DNA from: Bacillus sp. 123MFChir2
GTDB taxonomy: Bacteria; Bacillota; Bacilli; Bacillales; Bacillaceae_G
Direction: 5' to 3'
DNA: 64,000 nt
NCBI RefSeq assembly: GCF_000383235.1
Contig: NZ_KB910927.1
Coordinates: 83,362 to 147,361 of the forward strand
Numbering within the stretch: position 1 is the first letter of the stretch; each line of letters begins with the position of its first letter. Both the position numbers and the translations under genes were made by a program. The notes below the pieces were generated by a model. The model saw only the letters and a program-made list of their open reading frames with translations, ran no database searches and was not told the origin of the DNA. Shown one piece after another: positions 28,437-36,852 of the stretch.

Positions 28437-28631
28437 ATGCCTAAAAGAAAAAAAGAGCGCAACGTAGTAAGATATACGGCTGGAGCCGCTATACTTTTAA
28501 TATTGCTATCCTTTATATATCAATGGAAAAACGGTTTAGAGGTTGATACTACTGAAAACTTCAGTCTAGCAATAATTGTTGCCATTTTCCTTTCTAGTTT
28601 TATTCCTGAAAGAACAAGAGATAGTAAATAA
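28437..28631 (+). CDS. small membrane protein
   Basis: 64 residues with two predicted TMs (YTAGAAILLILLSFIYQW and FSLAIIVAIFLSSFIP) and basic ends. The ATG lies four bases after the stop of the NprR-like gene, without an obvious ribosome site of its own, so it may rely on translational coupling. Not recognised. Confidence 0.55.
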   Translation: MPKRKKERNVVRYTAGAAILLILLSFIYQWKNGLEVDTTENFSLAIIVAIFLSSFIPERTRDSK

Positions 28632-28634
28632 TAC

Positions 28635-28670
28635 AATAAGCACTTGAGATCTATTTCTCAAGTGCTTATT
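28635..28670 (+). terminator. terminator
   Basis: Stem AATAAGCACTTGAGA / TCTCAAGTGCTTATT. Confidence 0.85.
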
Positions 28671-28677
28671 GCTGTAA

Positions 28678-28740
28678 ATATAAATCTACTACTCTACAAA
28701 CGTCCCCAAATTACACAGACTTAAATAACTCCAGATTCTC
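28678..28740 (-). pseudogene. 3' scrap of an RraB-family gene
   Basis: ATAAATCTACTACTCTACAA matches, with few mismatches, the end of the frameshifted RraB-like gene at 36841-36866; on the minus strand it still reads GTFVE and stop. It marks the left border of the toxin island and suggests a duplicated, then deleted, RraB module. Confidence 0.45.
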
Positions 28741-28747
28741 TAACTTA

Positions 28748-29452
28748 TTATGTGTACTTAATAATTAGCCACGGATACCACAAAACTTCCTCTGCTTCAA
28801 TTTCCCCCTGATCAATTAAATGTATAATTTCCTGAGCATCCTTATAATTGTCTATAAGAGAAAGAGAATTTAATTGTTTACCAAACCTATTAAAATCGAC
28901 CTGCAATCCATTACAAATAAAAGAATAAAAAGAATTATTAGAGTAGCCACATATATCAACGCCTAATACCACCTTTTCCTTAATTTGAAAAGGAATCGAA
29001 TCTTTCAATAAATCATATATAGACACATCAAAATCATTTTCTTGTGCCTCATTTAATAGAAAATCTTTTTGATACTCTTCCGGAAGACTTAAACCAACAA
29101 TGTCTAGATTTCCCATACCTTTTAAATAACATTCTTTAAAGTACCTTGCATCTTCTAAACATTTAAAAACATTTGGCCAGGAAAACTTTTTTTCTTGTAT
29201 TAAAGTCTCCAAAAATAATTCCGCTTTTAAGTGTTCCTCTCTACTTATCTTCAACCTTGAATTTAGCAAAATTGAGATGGCATTATTTCCATCTTTATTA
29301 CACCATGAGAAAAACCAATAATCTGGAAATGTAGGGCGTACGAAATTACTTATTGATACAATGGTATTAGGTAGTCCTTGAAGCGTAAGACCTTTATAAA
29401 TAAGCTCACTTTCACGTGAAATGATTATATACCCGGCATTATAGTAATTCAT
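28748..29452 (-). CDS. hypothetical protein, candidate immunity protein
   Basis: 234 residues, soluble, mixed alpha/beta, acidic; begins MNYYNAGYIIISRESELIYK and ends EEVLWYPWLIIKY. Not recognised. Strong ribosome site AAAGGAG. Last gene of the leftward toxin island; by position it is most likely an immunity gene whose toxin tip has been lost, but nothing in its sequence proves this. Confidence 0.55.
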   Translation of the reverse strand: MNYYNAGYIIISRESELIYKGLTLQGLPNTIVSISNFVRPTFPDYWFFSWCNKDGNNAISILLNSRLKISREEHLKAELFLETLIQEKKFSWPNVFKCLEDARYFKECYLKGMGNLDIVGLSLPEEYQKDFLLNEAQENDFDVSIYDLLKDSIPFQIKEKVVLGVDICGYSNNSFYSFICNGLQVDFNRFGKQLNSLSLIDNYKDAQEIIHLIDQGEIEAEEVLWYPWLIIKYT

Positions 29453-29581
29453 TTAAGTACTTCTCCTTTCGAAATAGAAGAGCGAACTAAAGAATGAGCT
29501 AAATTAAACTTTTTGTATCTAAAATATTAATTCAAACCCAGTTACACAAAAATAGCTTTCATGAATCCTATCTTCCTTTAT

Positions 29582-29899
29582 TTACTCAAGAGACGACTCA
29601 TAGTCATATACAATACAAAATAATATTGTATATATTATTACAGCAACATATTGCAACATAATCGGAATGTCTTTCAAAAAAAATGTCAGCAAGTTAGTAA
29701 ACGTTCCAATAACGAGAAATACAAGTAATATTAAAATTAAACCAGCAGACATTAAAAACCTTTGTTTTAAACAAGAAAAAACAACTCCTAGAGCTACACA
29801 TAATAAAATTACTCGTATTGGATACCTTACACTTATAGAAATCATTTCCTCAAAAAAATTTAAATTTATCACTGATACATATTTTAACATTTTATTCAC
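29582..29899 (-). CDS. small membrane immunity-like protein (paralogue of the 36308 gene)
   Basis: 105 residues with three hydrophobic helices (VILLCVALGVVFSCL, SAGLILILLVFLVIGTF, YVAVIIYTILFCIVYDYE). It is clearly homologous to the 99-residue protein at 36308: shared RYPIRVI/RYPVRII, FTNLL/FTNVL, QYVAVIIYTILFCIVYDYE versus QYIGLVIFTILCCVVFDYE. The start is the GTG of a GTGA overlap with the stop of a preceding toxin-tip remnant, the usual coupling of toxin and immunity genes. Confidence 0.65.
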   Translation of the reverse strand: MNKMLKYVSVINLNFFEEMISISVRYPIRVILLCVALGVVFSCLKQRFLMSAGLILILLVFLVIGTFTNLLTFFLKDIPIMLQYVAVIIYTILFCIVYDYESSLE

Positions 29900-29960
29900 C
29901 GATTTCGTTTTCTCGAATTTTTAGTACTTTTACCGTAGTTTTTATAGGCTTTTTTACACC
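29899..29960 (-). pseudogene. toxin-tip remnant (KAYKNYGK type)
   Basis: An open stretch reading KKAYKNYGKSTKNSRKRNR and stop; its TGA overlaps the start of the next gene. It corresponds to the tip remnant at 36604 (KAYKDYGKKNNQKKTR). An in-frame stop lies just upstream, so only about 23 codons survive. Confidence 0.55.
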
Positions 29961-29987
29961 CTTTATTTTAATAATTTTTCTATATAC

Positions 29988-30239
29988 TTAACGTGTTTCA
30001 AACCAATATACTACAATGTAAACTAAGATAAAGGATCCTCCAAATATCAACAAACGAAATAAGATGGGGATAAAAGATAATGATGTGAAGTACAGTAAAT
30101 ATAGAATTATAAAAGGAATAAAAAATAAAAATAATATATATGTTTTATTTTTAACTATTGTTAGTATGAAACCGCCACTACAGATAACTCCTATTATAAT
30201 CCCATATATCCAAATTATTGTTTCATCGCTATCTATCAT
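29988..30239 (-). CDS. small membrane protein, candidate immunity protein
   Basis: 83 residues with three predicted TMs (IWIYGIIIGVICSGGFIL, YILFLFFIPFIILYLLYF, LLIFGGSFILVYIVVYWF). AAAAGGTGATTAA precedes the ATG; the stop of the toxin tip in 30244-30763 lies five bases upstream, so it is the presumed partner of that tip. Same length as the immunity candidate at 40867 but not obviously homologous. Confidence 0.6.
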   Translation of the reverse strand: MIDSDETIIWIYGIIIGVICSGGFILTIVKNKTYILFLFFIPFIILYLLYFTSLSFIPILFRLLIFGGSFILVYIVVYWFETR

Positions 30240-30243
30240 TTAA

Positions 30244-30763
30244 TCACCTTTTCCCATAAGATTTCCATCCTTTCCGAAAACCTTTGTAAAATACATAAGC
30301 ATCCGGTGCCCAACCAATCGGTCCTAATAAAGTTTTCCTTTTTTATATTTTAAATTTGCACTTTGCTGAACTAGCCATTACGTATCCTACATCACTTTTA
30401 TATGAATTAATTACCCCTTTGACACCAGATTTCACTGCATATCTAAATCTTTTATTTTGACTCCATTTCATTTTGTACTCACTCACCTGATACCATTTTT
30501 CCCAATGCCCATCTAGCTCCACAGACAAGAACACGCCATGAGTTGGATTGTAATATCTAGCAATTAAATAATACATCCCAATCTCTTTATCATACATGTA
30601 TCCCGCATATCCAAATGGATTCTCTGCTGCGATGCCTTTTGCTTCACTCTTTAGGACATTGCCCCATGCATCGTATTCATAGTTCGCTATCACTTGCCCG
30701 TTTTCGTCTGTCATCGCGATGACGTCACCGCGTGGGGTGTAGTGGTAGTATACTGTTTCTTAT
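30244..30763 (-). pseudogene. orphan Rhs core plus toxin tip, interrupted by a stop
   Basis: Starts without any promoter-proximal part: TVYYHYTPRGDVIAMTDENG, the YEYDAWGNVLKSEAKGIAAE block and YMYDKEIGMYYLIARYYNPT, then GVFLSVELDGHWEKWYQV. Compared with the intact gene at 41159, about 30 residues between SVDPDP and DPDG are deleted. The tip continues to CKFKI, stop (30343-30345), and then in the same frame to LLGPIGWAPDAYVFYKGF and RKGWKSYGKR, stop. The in-frame TAA therefore splits the tip. No start codon with a ribosome site; a silent cassette or decayed donor. Confidence 0.75.
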
Positions 30764-30953
30764 GATGTTTTTATTTTATCTTGCTAATACGTTCATTCGG
30801 GACACTTTCTTTAAATTAAAGAGGAAGGACCTTTATTCTAAACTCCTCCCTCTTTGCCAGTTTCAATATTAATACATCTTTTACTTGTTCATAATAAAAA
30901 TCTCATTATTCCCTAAACAAACACTATATTCACACACTAATTCAACTATAATT

Positions 30954-31676
30954 TCAAACTTTTTTTAATTCCCACAACCCACACGGATTATAAAAAACGT
31001 CATCTCGTTCATAACGATAATCCTTACAATGAGCCAACTTATATACAGGAGATGTTTGCGTAAAGCTAATTGTCTCTCCATCTTTTAATTTAGGATTTTC
31101 AACTAAATTATATAAATTAAAGTCATTTAATAAATCAGCTGCTTCTTCTACATCTATATGAGCGGATGTCACAACATCCGGAAGACCAAATGATTGCATA
31201 CCACATGAATAATAGCCATTCTCATCTCCAACTAACGTCACAAAATGCGAATAAATAGGGAAATATTCTTTGTTATCTGCAACTTCTTTCCATTCTTCTT
31301 TAGAATAAGCTACGCCAGTGGTTTCAATTTTCACAGCTATTCCCCCTGCATTAAGGAGCCCCATTCCAACATCAATAACTTCTTTCACAGTATGAATATC
31401 CCTTACTTTAGCAATAACATATACTGTATATGTGTGGTTGCTTATCTTACCAAGGATATCCTCACCAAAACGTTCACCACCTGCATATAAAAATGCTTCT
31501 GCAAGAGACGGATCATGTTCGTAAATATCTACCTCGAAGCCAATATCTCTCTTGGCATTATGTATAATGTTACCTGCTAGAAGATACCCTCTACTTTTTC
31601 TTACTACTTCTTGCACGAATTGAGTTCGATTCTCCCATAAACCCGGTATTCCAATTATAATTTGAGATTCTAGCAT
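30954..31676 (-). CDS. DUF4261 protein, putative immunity factor (copy 2)
   Basis: 240 residues, DUF4261 family: starts MLESQIIIGIPGLWENRTQF and includes GGIAVKIETTGVAYSKEEWK and FYNPCGLWELKKV. It is highly similar over its full length to the protein at 38318, and in both places it follows an SMI1/KNR4 gene, so the pair was duplicated as a unit. DUF4261 proteins are frequent near polymorphic toxins; an immunity role is inferred from that context. Confidence 0.8.
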   Translation of the reverse strand: MLESQIIIGIPGLWENRTQFVQEVVRKSRGYLLAGNIIHNAKRDIGFEVDIYEHDPSLAEAFLYAGGERFGEDILGKISNHTYTVYVIAKVRDIHTVKEVIDVGMGLLNAGGIAVKIETTGVAYSKEEWKEVADNKEYFPIYSHFVTLVGDENGYYSCGMQSFGLPDVVTSAHIDVEEAADLLNDFNLYNLVENPKLKDGETISFTQTSPVYKLAHCKDYRYERDDVFYNPCGLWELKKV

Positions 31677-31765
31677 TTTTTCAACTCCTTCAAGGCTTTC
31701 TTACAAGCTAAATTAAGATTTCACGTATCTGCTGTATAAAACGTGTACAAAAATACTTTTTATAA

Positions 31766-31810
31766 AATAAACACCTTTAATTTGTTATTCAAAAATTAAA
31801 GGTGTTTATT
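31766..31810 (-). terminator. terminator after the SMI1/KNR4 gene
   Basis: Stem AATAAACACCTTTAAT / ATTAAAGGTGTTTATT. It separates the SMI1/KNR4 gene from its DUF4261 partner. Confidence 0.75.
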
Positions 31811-31826
31811 GTTCAGACTGATTTCC

Positions 31827-32480
31827 TTATATTTCTATCCCCAAAATCCCGCGCCATTCTTGTGCATTTTTTCCTTCTGGATTAATAGTACCATTTTGAG
31901 ATTCTATAAAAGGTAACAGACTCCATCCGTCACCACCTACAAAACCTATTTTAGACCATTTATTCATAAAATCTATAAAGTTTTCTCCTAAAATAAAACC
32001 ATGTGTTTCTCCATCATCGTGACTTAAATATATAACAGGAGGATCTAATTTGTCTTGCTCTAAATCAAAAGCAAGTAAATCTCCATTTCCTACATCAAAA
32101 AATGCTAACTTATTGTGCCATATTATATCATATGGATGCGAAGGGTCATTAAAAATTTCTGCAACCAATTCTCTTCTAAGATTCTCACATTTTAAAGTAT
32201 GATCCACTCCTAAAATACCACAGCTCCCTAATAAATCTTCAAATTTTTCAGGTAACGTAATTTCGTCTGGTAGATACCATCTCCACTCCATATGGGAAGA
32301 AAACTCCAACAATGTTTTTCTATAACTAAATGGTATTACAATTTCAAGTTCTTCTTCAACCTTTTCTATCGCATGTAATGCTGCAGGCTCTTTTATTGTT
32401 AAGACAGCAACTTCTCCACCAATTATCTCAACTTGGCTCAAAACTTCTTTCATACGCGTAACCCATTGCTTATAACACAT
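31827..32480 (-). CDS. SMI1/KNR4 (SUKH) family immunity protein (copy 2)
   Basis: 217 residues of the SUKH superfamily, widespread immunity proteins of contact-dependent and secreted toxins. Signatures: VEEELEIVIPFSYRKTLLEF, RWYLPDEITLPEKFEDL, LAFFDVGNGDLLAFDL and VIYLSHDDGETHGFILGENF with FIDFMNKW. It lies 26 bases after a toxin-tip remnant whose homologue stands in the same position before the larger SUKH protein at 39067. AAGGAGG precedes the ATG. Confidence 0.85.
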   Translation of the reverse strand: MCYKQWVTRMKEVLSQVEIIGGEVAVLTIKEPAALHAIEKVEEELEIVIPFSYRKTLLEFSSHMEWRWYLPDEITLPEKFEDLLGSCGILGVDHTLKCENLRRELVAEIFNDPSHPYDIIWHNKLAFFDVGNGDLLAFDLEQDKLDPPVIYLSHDDGETHGFILGENFIDFMNKWSKIGFVGGDGWSLLPFIESQNGTINPEGKNAQEWRGILGIEI

Positions 32481-32503
32481 AGAATAAACATATCCTCCTT
32501 GTT

Positions 32504-32745
32504 TTATCGTTTCCTATTTCCAGAAATCTTAGTTTTGGTATTAGATCTTACTCCTAATTTATAAAAATATTTATCGGTTTTTCTTATTAGTCTACGAGCT
32601 CTTTTTTCTGAGACACCGGCTCTCCTTAATGATTTATATGCTATTCTTCTCTCGGACGCATATGTGCCTCAACCTTTCTGCCTTTGGACTGCAAATGTTT
32701 TTCTATGAGCCTTTTCAGATAATGATACTGCTGGAGCTTTACTAT
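32504..32745 (-). pseudogene. Rhs toxin-tip remnant (RRIAYK type)
   Basis: Without a start codon, the minus strand reads SKAPAVSLSEKAHRKTFAVQ and RQKG, an in-frame TGA, then ERRIAYKSLRRAGVSEKRAR and, after RLIRKTDKYFYKLGVRSNT, a stop at 32504. The second part matches the tip at 40465 (ERRIAYKALRRSGVSEKATR). It is the detached C-terminal end of a toxin. Its upstream Rhs core is missing and it overlaps the end of the YxiG-like gene. Confidence 0.65.
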
Positions 32746-33158
32746 TTAAGATGAATTACTTTGTCGTTAAGCGTAAGTTTTCTTGCTTCAACTAATAAAA
32801 TAGAGTCCCAAATTTCCATTATAATATTTACACCTGTGGAATATTGACTACTCCATTCTTTCTCATTTTGCAAATTAAATTTAACTTCACTTAACTTTGG
32901 ATCTTGATAATAAATTGTCGTCAATTCTAAAAAATCTATTTTTTCTCTATCATAAAATTCAAACCTAAGATTTTCATCATCTTTAACATAATAAAATGAC
33001 GAAACATCTATAAATCCTATTTTAACATCCTTTATAACTCCATTATCAATTACTTGTAATATGAATTGAATACTATCATTTAACAAATCTATATGAGTAT
33101 CTAAAATTTTAGCACCCCATAAGCCATCTAATATTGATTGTATATCGATACCGTTCAT
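32742..33158 (-). CDS. YxiG-like protein, putative immunity protein
   Basis: 138 residues beginning MNGIDIQSILDGLWGAKILD, with SSFYYVKDDENLRFEFYDRE and YSTGVNIIMEIWDSILLVEA. It recalls YxiG of the B. subtilis wapA locus, which lies among immunity-type genes there. Ribosome site AAAGGAAGAG. The ATGA at its start may overlap the end of an older tip frame (KTWSKKGRETT), but this is weak. Call from memory of the family, without alignment. Confidence 0.6.
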   Translation of the reverse strand: MNGIDIQSILDGLWGAKILDTHIDLLNDSIQFILQVIDNGVIKDVKIGFIDVSSFYYVKDDENLRFEFYDREKIDFLELTTIYYQDPKLSEVKFNLQNEKEWSSQYSTGVNIIMEIWDSILLVEARKLTLNDKVIHLK

Positions 33159-33264
33159 GTAGTTTCTCTTCCTTTCTTAGACCAAGTTTTGCATATGATA
33201 TATATGTATCTCGCATATCGGAATGATTAATTGCTATTTAAGTAAAAGTCATTGTAACAAATAG

Positions 33265-33293
33265 GCCCATCCCTCACTACACACGGGATGAGC
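33265..33293 (-). terminator. hairpin below the YxiJ-like gene
   Basis: Stem GCCCATCCC / GGGATGAGC, with a plausible A/T run on the minus strand. Confidence 0.55.
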
Positions 33294-33359
33294 TCTTAAG
33301 TTGATATAAATTATTTTTGTTGACTAAAAATAAAGATTTAACAAATACCATTTTTAAAA

Positions 33360-33713
33360 TTAATAATTTTCAATAACTTTAATTAGTAACTTTCGAGTTT
33401 TTTCATGTATCTTTAACTGATAATGTAACTCTAAATATCGTTCGCTCTTTTCCCTCAAAAAGTTATACTCAGGATACATTTGAAAAAAATCATTAAACAA
33501 TAGTTGCCTTTGATAACTTGGTATCTTTTTAAAACTCAGAGCATAACTTAAACTCCCGCTAATCAATGAGCAATATTCATAAAAATCTTCAACAAAACAA
33601 TCTTTCTTATAACTATATTCAATTTGTTCTAATTCCTCAAAAGGGTATGGAACTTCTAATTGTACCTCCATATTTTTAAGGTTTTGAAATAATTCTTCAT
33701 TAATTTTAACCAT
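33360..33713 (-). CDS. YxiJ-like protein, putative immunity protein
   Basis: 117 residues: VPYPFEELEQIEYSYKKDCF, SGSLSYALSFKKIPSYQRQL, FNDFFQMYPEYNFLREKSER. The pattern fits the YxiJ family found beside wapA in B. subtilis. GGGGTGAAACTTGC precedes the ATG, and its start overlaps the end of a toxin-tip frame (residues RYGVKLAKW), as expected for a toxin/immunity pair. Confidence 0.6.
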   Translation of the reverse strand: MVKINEELFQNLKNMEVQLEVPYPFEELEQIEYSYKKDCFVEDFYEYCSLISGSLSYALSFKKIPSYQRQLLFNDFFQMYPEYNFLREKSERYLELHYQLKIHEKTRKLLIKVIENY

Positions 33714-33719
33714 TTAGCA

Positions 33720-34330
33720 AGTTTCACCCCATAACGTATCGCAACTTTTGCAACTACTATAACACCTACAATTGCTACTGGGATTAAAAATTGAGTCCAA
33801 TACCATTCAGGTCTGGAAGAACATACCATGAGTAGGATTGTAATATCTCGCAACTAAATAATACATCCCCATCTCTTTATCATACATATATCCCGCATAG
33901 CCAAATGGATTCTCTGCGGCAATGCCTTTTGCGTCACTCTTTAGGACATTGCCCCATACATCGTATTCATAGTTTGGCTACCACTTGTCCGTTTGGCCTT
34001 GGGACTTCATCGCAAGGCGGATGCCGTCTACTGAATACACATATTGACGAAAGACGTTTCCATCTGTTTCATATAATGGGTTGATGCTGTCGCCGTCGTA
34101 GTGATAACGTGTTGTTTTTCCGCTATCGGTTACTTTCCTATTTTGATTTGAGGCGTTATATTCATAGTTTGTTGTGTTGTTGTAAGAATCATGACTAATT
34201 GTTGTACCTTTTAGTTTATGATATTTTGGTTGATACGACCATTTTACGCTGCCGATACGGTTGCCTTCGTCATATGCTTTTTCACGTGTGATTCCGTTTA
34301 TATGATCAGCGACTTTCGAAGCATGTTTGA
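33720..34330 (-). pseudogene. degenerate wapA/Rhs copy with a hydrophobic tip
   Basis: A collapsed second Rhs gene. In order on the minus strand: HINGITREKAYDEGNRI, GSVKWSYQPKYHKL, the YN block, SGKTTRYHYDGDSINPLYET, YSVDGIRLAMKSQGQT, then a frameshift (20-residue YYHYNPRGDVIAMTDENG block lost), YEYDVWGNVLKSDAKGIAAE, YYLVARYYNPTHGM, then directly into a tip reading EWYWTQFLIPVAIVGVIVVA. At least four deletions relative to the intact gene are visible. The tip has a TM-like segment and leads into the YxiJ-like gene. Confidence 0.8.
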
Positions 34331-34357
34331 GGATATTTTATTTTTAATAGTAGAAAA

Positions 34358-34388
34358 AGAAGAACCTGTACATAGCAGGTCCTTCCTT
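34358..34388. terminator. terminator-like hairpin
   Basis: AAGAAGAACCTG / CAGGTCCTTCCTT between the 306-residue gene (stop 34476) and the Rhs remnant. Nothing else recognised in 34331-34475. Confidence 0.5.
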
Positions 34389-34475
34389 AAAAAGAATCCA
34401 TTAAATATGCACTTTGATTCTCTATTCAAAATTCTGTCGTAATTAAAGGCCGTGTCACATCGGTTTGTTTGTTAA

Positions 34476-35396
34476 TTATACAGTCAATTTCAAATCTATA
34501 GGTATTTTCCTACCAGTACGGTTCAATTTCACTTTAAAAACTTGATCTTGAATATAAAAAGTTACTTGATTTAAAGAAGTTTGTTCTATAAAGAAATCTT
34601 CTAACATTATATATTCTCTATTGATATACACAGATCCTTCAAGGATAGCCAGTTGATGAATCGATTGATCTATGGCAATGTTTAAAATACACGGATAAGA
34701 CGTAATCTGACTACCTATCCTTAGATCCGCTTTTATAAATATTTCTGCCATATCTATCATAAATATCTTATCTATATGAGAAGGTTTAACCCATGTTTCA
34801 TCCTGAATCATTAAATTTTCGTTTTCTAAATCCCATTCCCATACGGGAGAAACAGAGAAATCCTCAAGACACAGCTCCTCTATGGGCTTTGCAGTAGTTG
34901 AATGCTCGGTTGATTCATCTGGATTGATGACTATCTTTGGGATCAAATTTTTAAAATACAGGTTCTCTTCGATATTATCTGCTTCCTTAATAACAGGATA
35001 TAAAAACCACTTACTGAAAATTATTTGATTATCATGAGATTTTAGTTCTAAATCCATTTCCACGGAGAAATCCCTTATTGATAAGTAATTAATTTGAATA
35101 TTTCCGTTAAGGATTTCAAATTTCTCTCCCTCAATATAAATACTAGAATCTTCAAAATTATATCTTTGATAATAATAACTTTGCTCACCATGATTAAAAT
35201 CTGGATATGTATTTAAATACATATCTAAAAAATCATCCTCTTCTAAAGTTTTGTGTATAGGGCATAAAATTTTAAATTCTAATTTACGTGATTTAGATTC
35301 TAACTTTATAAATTTTCCATATACTATACACTGCACTATAGGAATTAAAAGTTTCTTATTTTCTATAATAAGCTCAGAAGGCCTTCGTTTTAACAT
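34476..35396 (-). CDS. hypothetical protein, candidate immunity to the GHH-type tip
   Basis: A 306-residue soluble protein, not recognised. It looks like a repeat of beta-rich modules (YLSIRDFSVEMDLELKSHDN; later DMAEIFIKADLRIGSQITSY and ILEGSVYINREYIMLEDFFI). The ATG at 35396 is preferred because AAGGAG then has ten-base spacing. It follows the orphan Rhs cassette with the GHH tip by 29 bases, which makes it the positional candidate for that tip's immunity protein. Confidence 0.6.
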   Translation of the reverse strand: MLKRRPSELIIENKKLLIPIVQCIVYGKFIKLESKSRKLEFKILCPIHKTLEEDDFLDMYLNTYPDFNHGEQSYYYQRYNFEDSSIYIEGEKFEILNGNIQINYLSIRDFSVEMDLELKSHDNQIIFSKWFLYPVIKEADNIEENLYFKNLIPKIVINPDESTEHSTTAKPIEELCLEDFSVSPVWEWDLENENLMIQDETWVKPSHIDKIFMIDMAEIFIKADLRIGSQITSYPCILNIAIDQSIHQLAILEGSVYINREYIMLEDFFIEQTSLNQVTFYIQDQVFKVKLNRTGRKIPIDLKLTV

Positions 35397-35424
35397 TTTT
35401 ATCATACTCCTTATTAATTATCTA

Positions 35425-36213
35425 TTATTTAAAATATCCATGCTTATTTGAATAGTGAACCCCTTTTCTAAAGGCATGCATGTATTGCGGATACTTTGTA
35501 TCATAAAATTTATAAGTCTTTTTTAAGATTTTTCTATAAGCCTTAGGATTAGTATTTTTTAAATTTTTATAATACTTCGTACTGTGTTTTCTACTTGATT
35601 GCGCAAATGTCCTCATTTCTTTATGAGGCTGCTTATACACGTTAGTTGGAATTTTTACCAATGGTTGCTTGGAATGTCCACCTAAGTATTTAGGAAAAGC
35701 GTGATGCCCATGATACTTTACTTTTTTGGCTATTGCGCCTCCAATTTTAGCACCATACTTAAACCTACCACCGCCAACTGCCCCTAGTGCCGCTTTCTTG
35801 GCAACACCTCTCCAATTGGCTCCGGATTTATATGCGCCGTATCCATCATAAACTGCAAAACCTGCATTAACCACTAGCCCAAAAGCATGGCCATCTGGAT
35901 CTACAGACATGACAGGATTATTCCCCGCATACGGATCCACTGACAAGAACACCCCATGAGTTGGATTATAATATCTCGCTATCAGATAATACATCCCAAT
36001 CTCTTTATCATACATATATCCCGCATAGCCAAATGGATTCTCTGCAGCAATGCCTTTTGCGTCACTCTTTAATACATTGCCCCATGCATCGTATTCATAG
36101 TTTGCGACCACTTGTCCATTTTCATCTGTCATCGCGATGACGTCACCGCTTGGGTTGTAGTGGTAGTACGCCGTTTGACCTTGAGATTTCATCGCAAGGC
36201 GGATGCCGATTTG
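35425..36213 (-). pseudogene. orphan Rhs core with a GHH-type nuclease tip
   Basis: An open frame from GIRLAMKSQGQTAYYHYNPS through the conserved core to GVFLSVDPYAGNNPVMSVDP then DGHAFGL, where about 15 residues (GDEDDPLTQNGYTYA) are deleted relative to the intact gene. The tip carries KYHGHHAFPKYLGG and PLVKIPTNVYKQPHKEMRTF, an HNH/endonuclease-VII-like motif of the Tox-GHH kind, then a lysine/tyrosine-rich end. No ribosome site precedes the first ATG (36192); an intact reading frame without a start fits a donor cassette usable by recombination into wapA. Confidence 0.75.
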
Positions 36214-36224
36214 AGTTAGATATA

Positions 36225-36269
36225 AAAACGAGATACTCCCATTCTTTCGTTTTGGGGGTATCTCGTTTT
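36225..36269 (-). terminator. terminator after the membrane immunity gene
   Basis: Stem AAAACGAGATACTCCC / GGGGGTATCTCGTTTT. It isolates the silent Rhs cassette at 35425 from upstream transcription. Confidence 0.85.
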
Positions 36270-36307
36270 CAGTAACTTAATGACGACGTTTCCGTGGCCT
36301 ATAACAC

Positions 36308-36607
36308 TTAATCTCTAGATGCTTCGTAGTCAAATACAACACAACATAAGATGGTGAAAATCACCAAACCAATATACTGCACTATAAGAGGAACGTTTAT
36401 TAAAGTGTTTGCTAATACGTTTGTAAACATCCCCAAAGTGAGTAATCCACTTTGAATCCCCATGACCAATGCAGATAACCAGCATTTCTCCTTTATACAA
36501 TAAAAAATAAACCCTAATCCAAAAAGCATTACAATTATTCTTACTGGGTACCTCAAAATTACAGAGAATACATTATCCATAAAATCAAAATTCAACATAG
36601 TTATCAT
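36308..36607 (-). CDS. small membrane immunity-like protein (paralogue of the 29582 gene)
   Basis: 99 residues, three predicted TMs (IIVMLFGLGFIFYCI, SALVMGIQSGLLTLGMF, YIGLVIFTILCCVVFDYE). Its ATG overlaps the stop of the preceding toxin-tip remnant as ATGA. Similar over its length to the 105-residue protein at 29582; both follow tip remnants of the same type, so tip and immunity gene were copied together. Confidence 0.7.
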   Translation of the reverse strand: MITMLNFDFMDNVFSVILRYPVRIIVMLFGLGFIFYCIKEKCWLSALVMGIQSGLLTLGMFTNVLANTLINVPLIVQYIGLVIFTILCCVVFDYEASRD

Positions 36608-36757
36608 CTAGTTTTCTTTTGATTATTTTTCTTACCGTAGTCTTTATATGCTTTTCTATCCCCATTATGTACACCTCTTCCCAAAATAATGGCATCTTCA
36701 ACTAACACAGTCACCCTAACACTTTAACTAAAGACTTCCTAGCAGCTTTTGTTACAT
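36604..36757 (-). pseudogene. toxin-tip remnant with one-base deletion (KAYKDYGK type)
   Basis: The minus strand reads VTKAARKSLVKVLG, then a run of three Gs where four would keep frame, then TVLVEDAIILGRGVHNGDRK and AYKDYGKKNNQKKTR, stop. The stop overlaps the downstream immunity gene. The Rhs core that once carried it is missing. Confidence 0.6.
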
Positions 36758-36852
36758 ATTTTTCTTATAAAAATGCTAAAAACTACTCACCAACAAAAGC
36801 AAAAAGATAAAAAACGGAATGTACAAAGAATTTCGTTACTATAAATCTACTA

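Noticed and set aside
28748-30239. Phage or transposon origin for the small membrane genes
   Set aside because: No mobile-element gene is near, and paralogy with 36308 plus tip remnants explains them as immunity-type genes.
33656-33853. Independent 65-codon gene overlapping the YxiJ-like gene
   Set aside because: It lies in frame with a hydrophobic Rhs tip joined to core debris and is better explained as part of that pseudogene.
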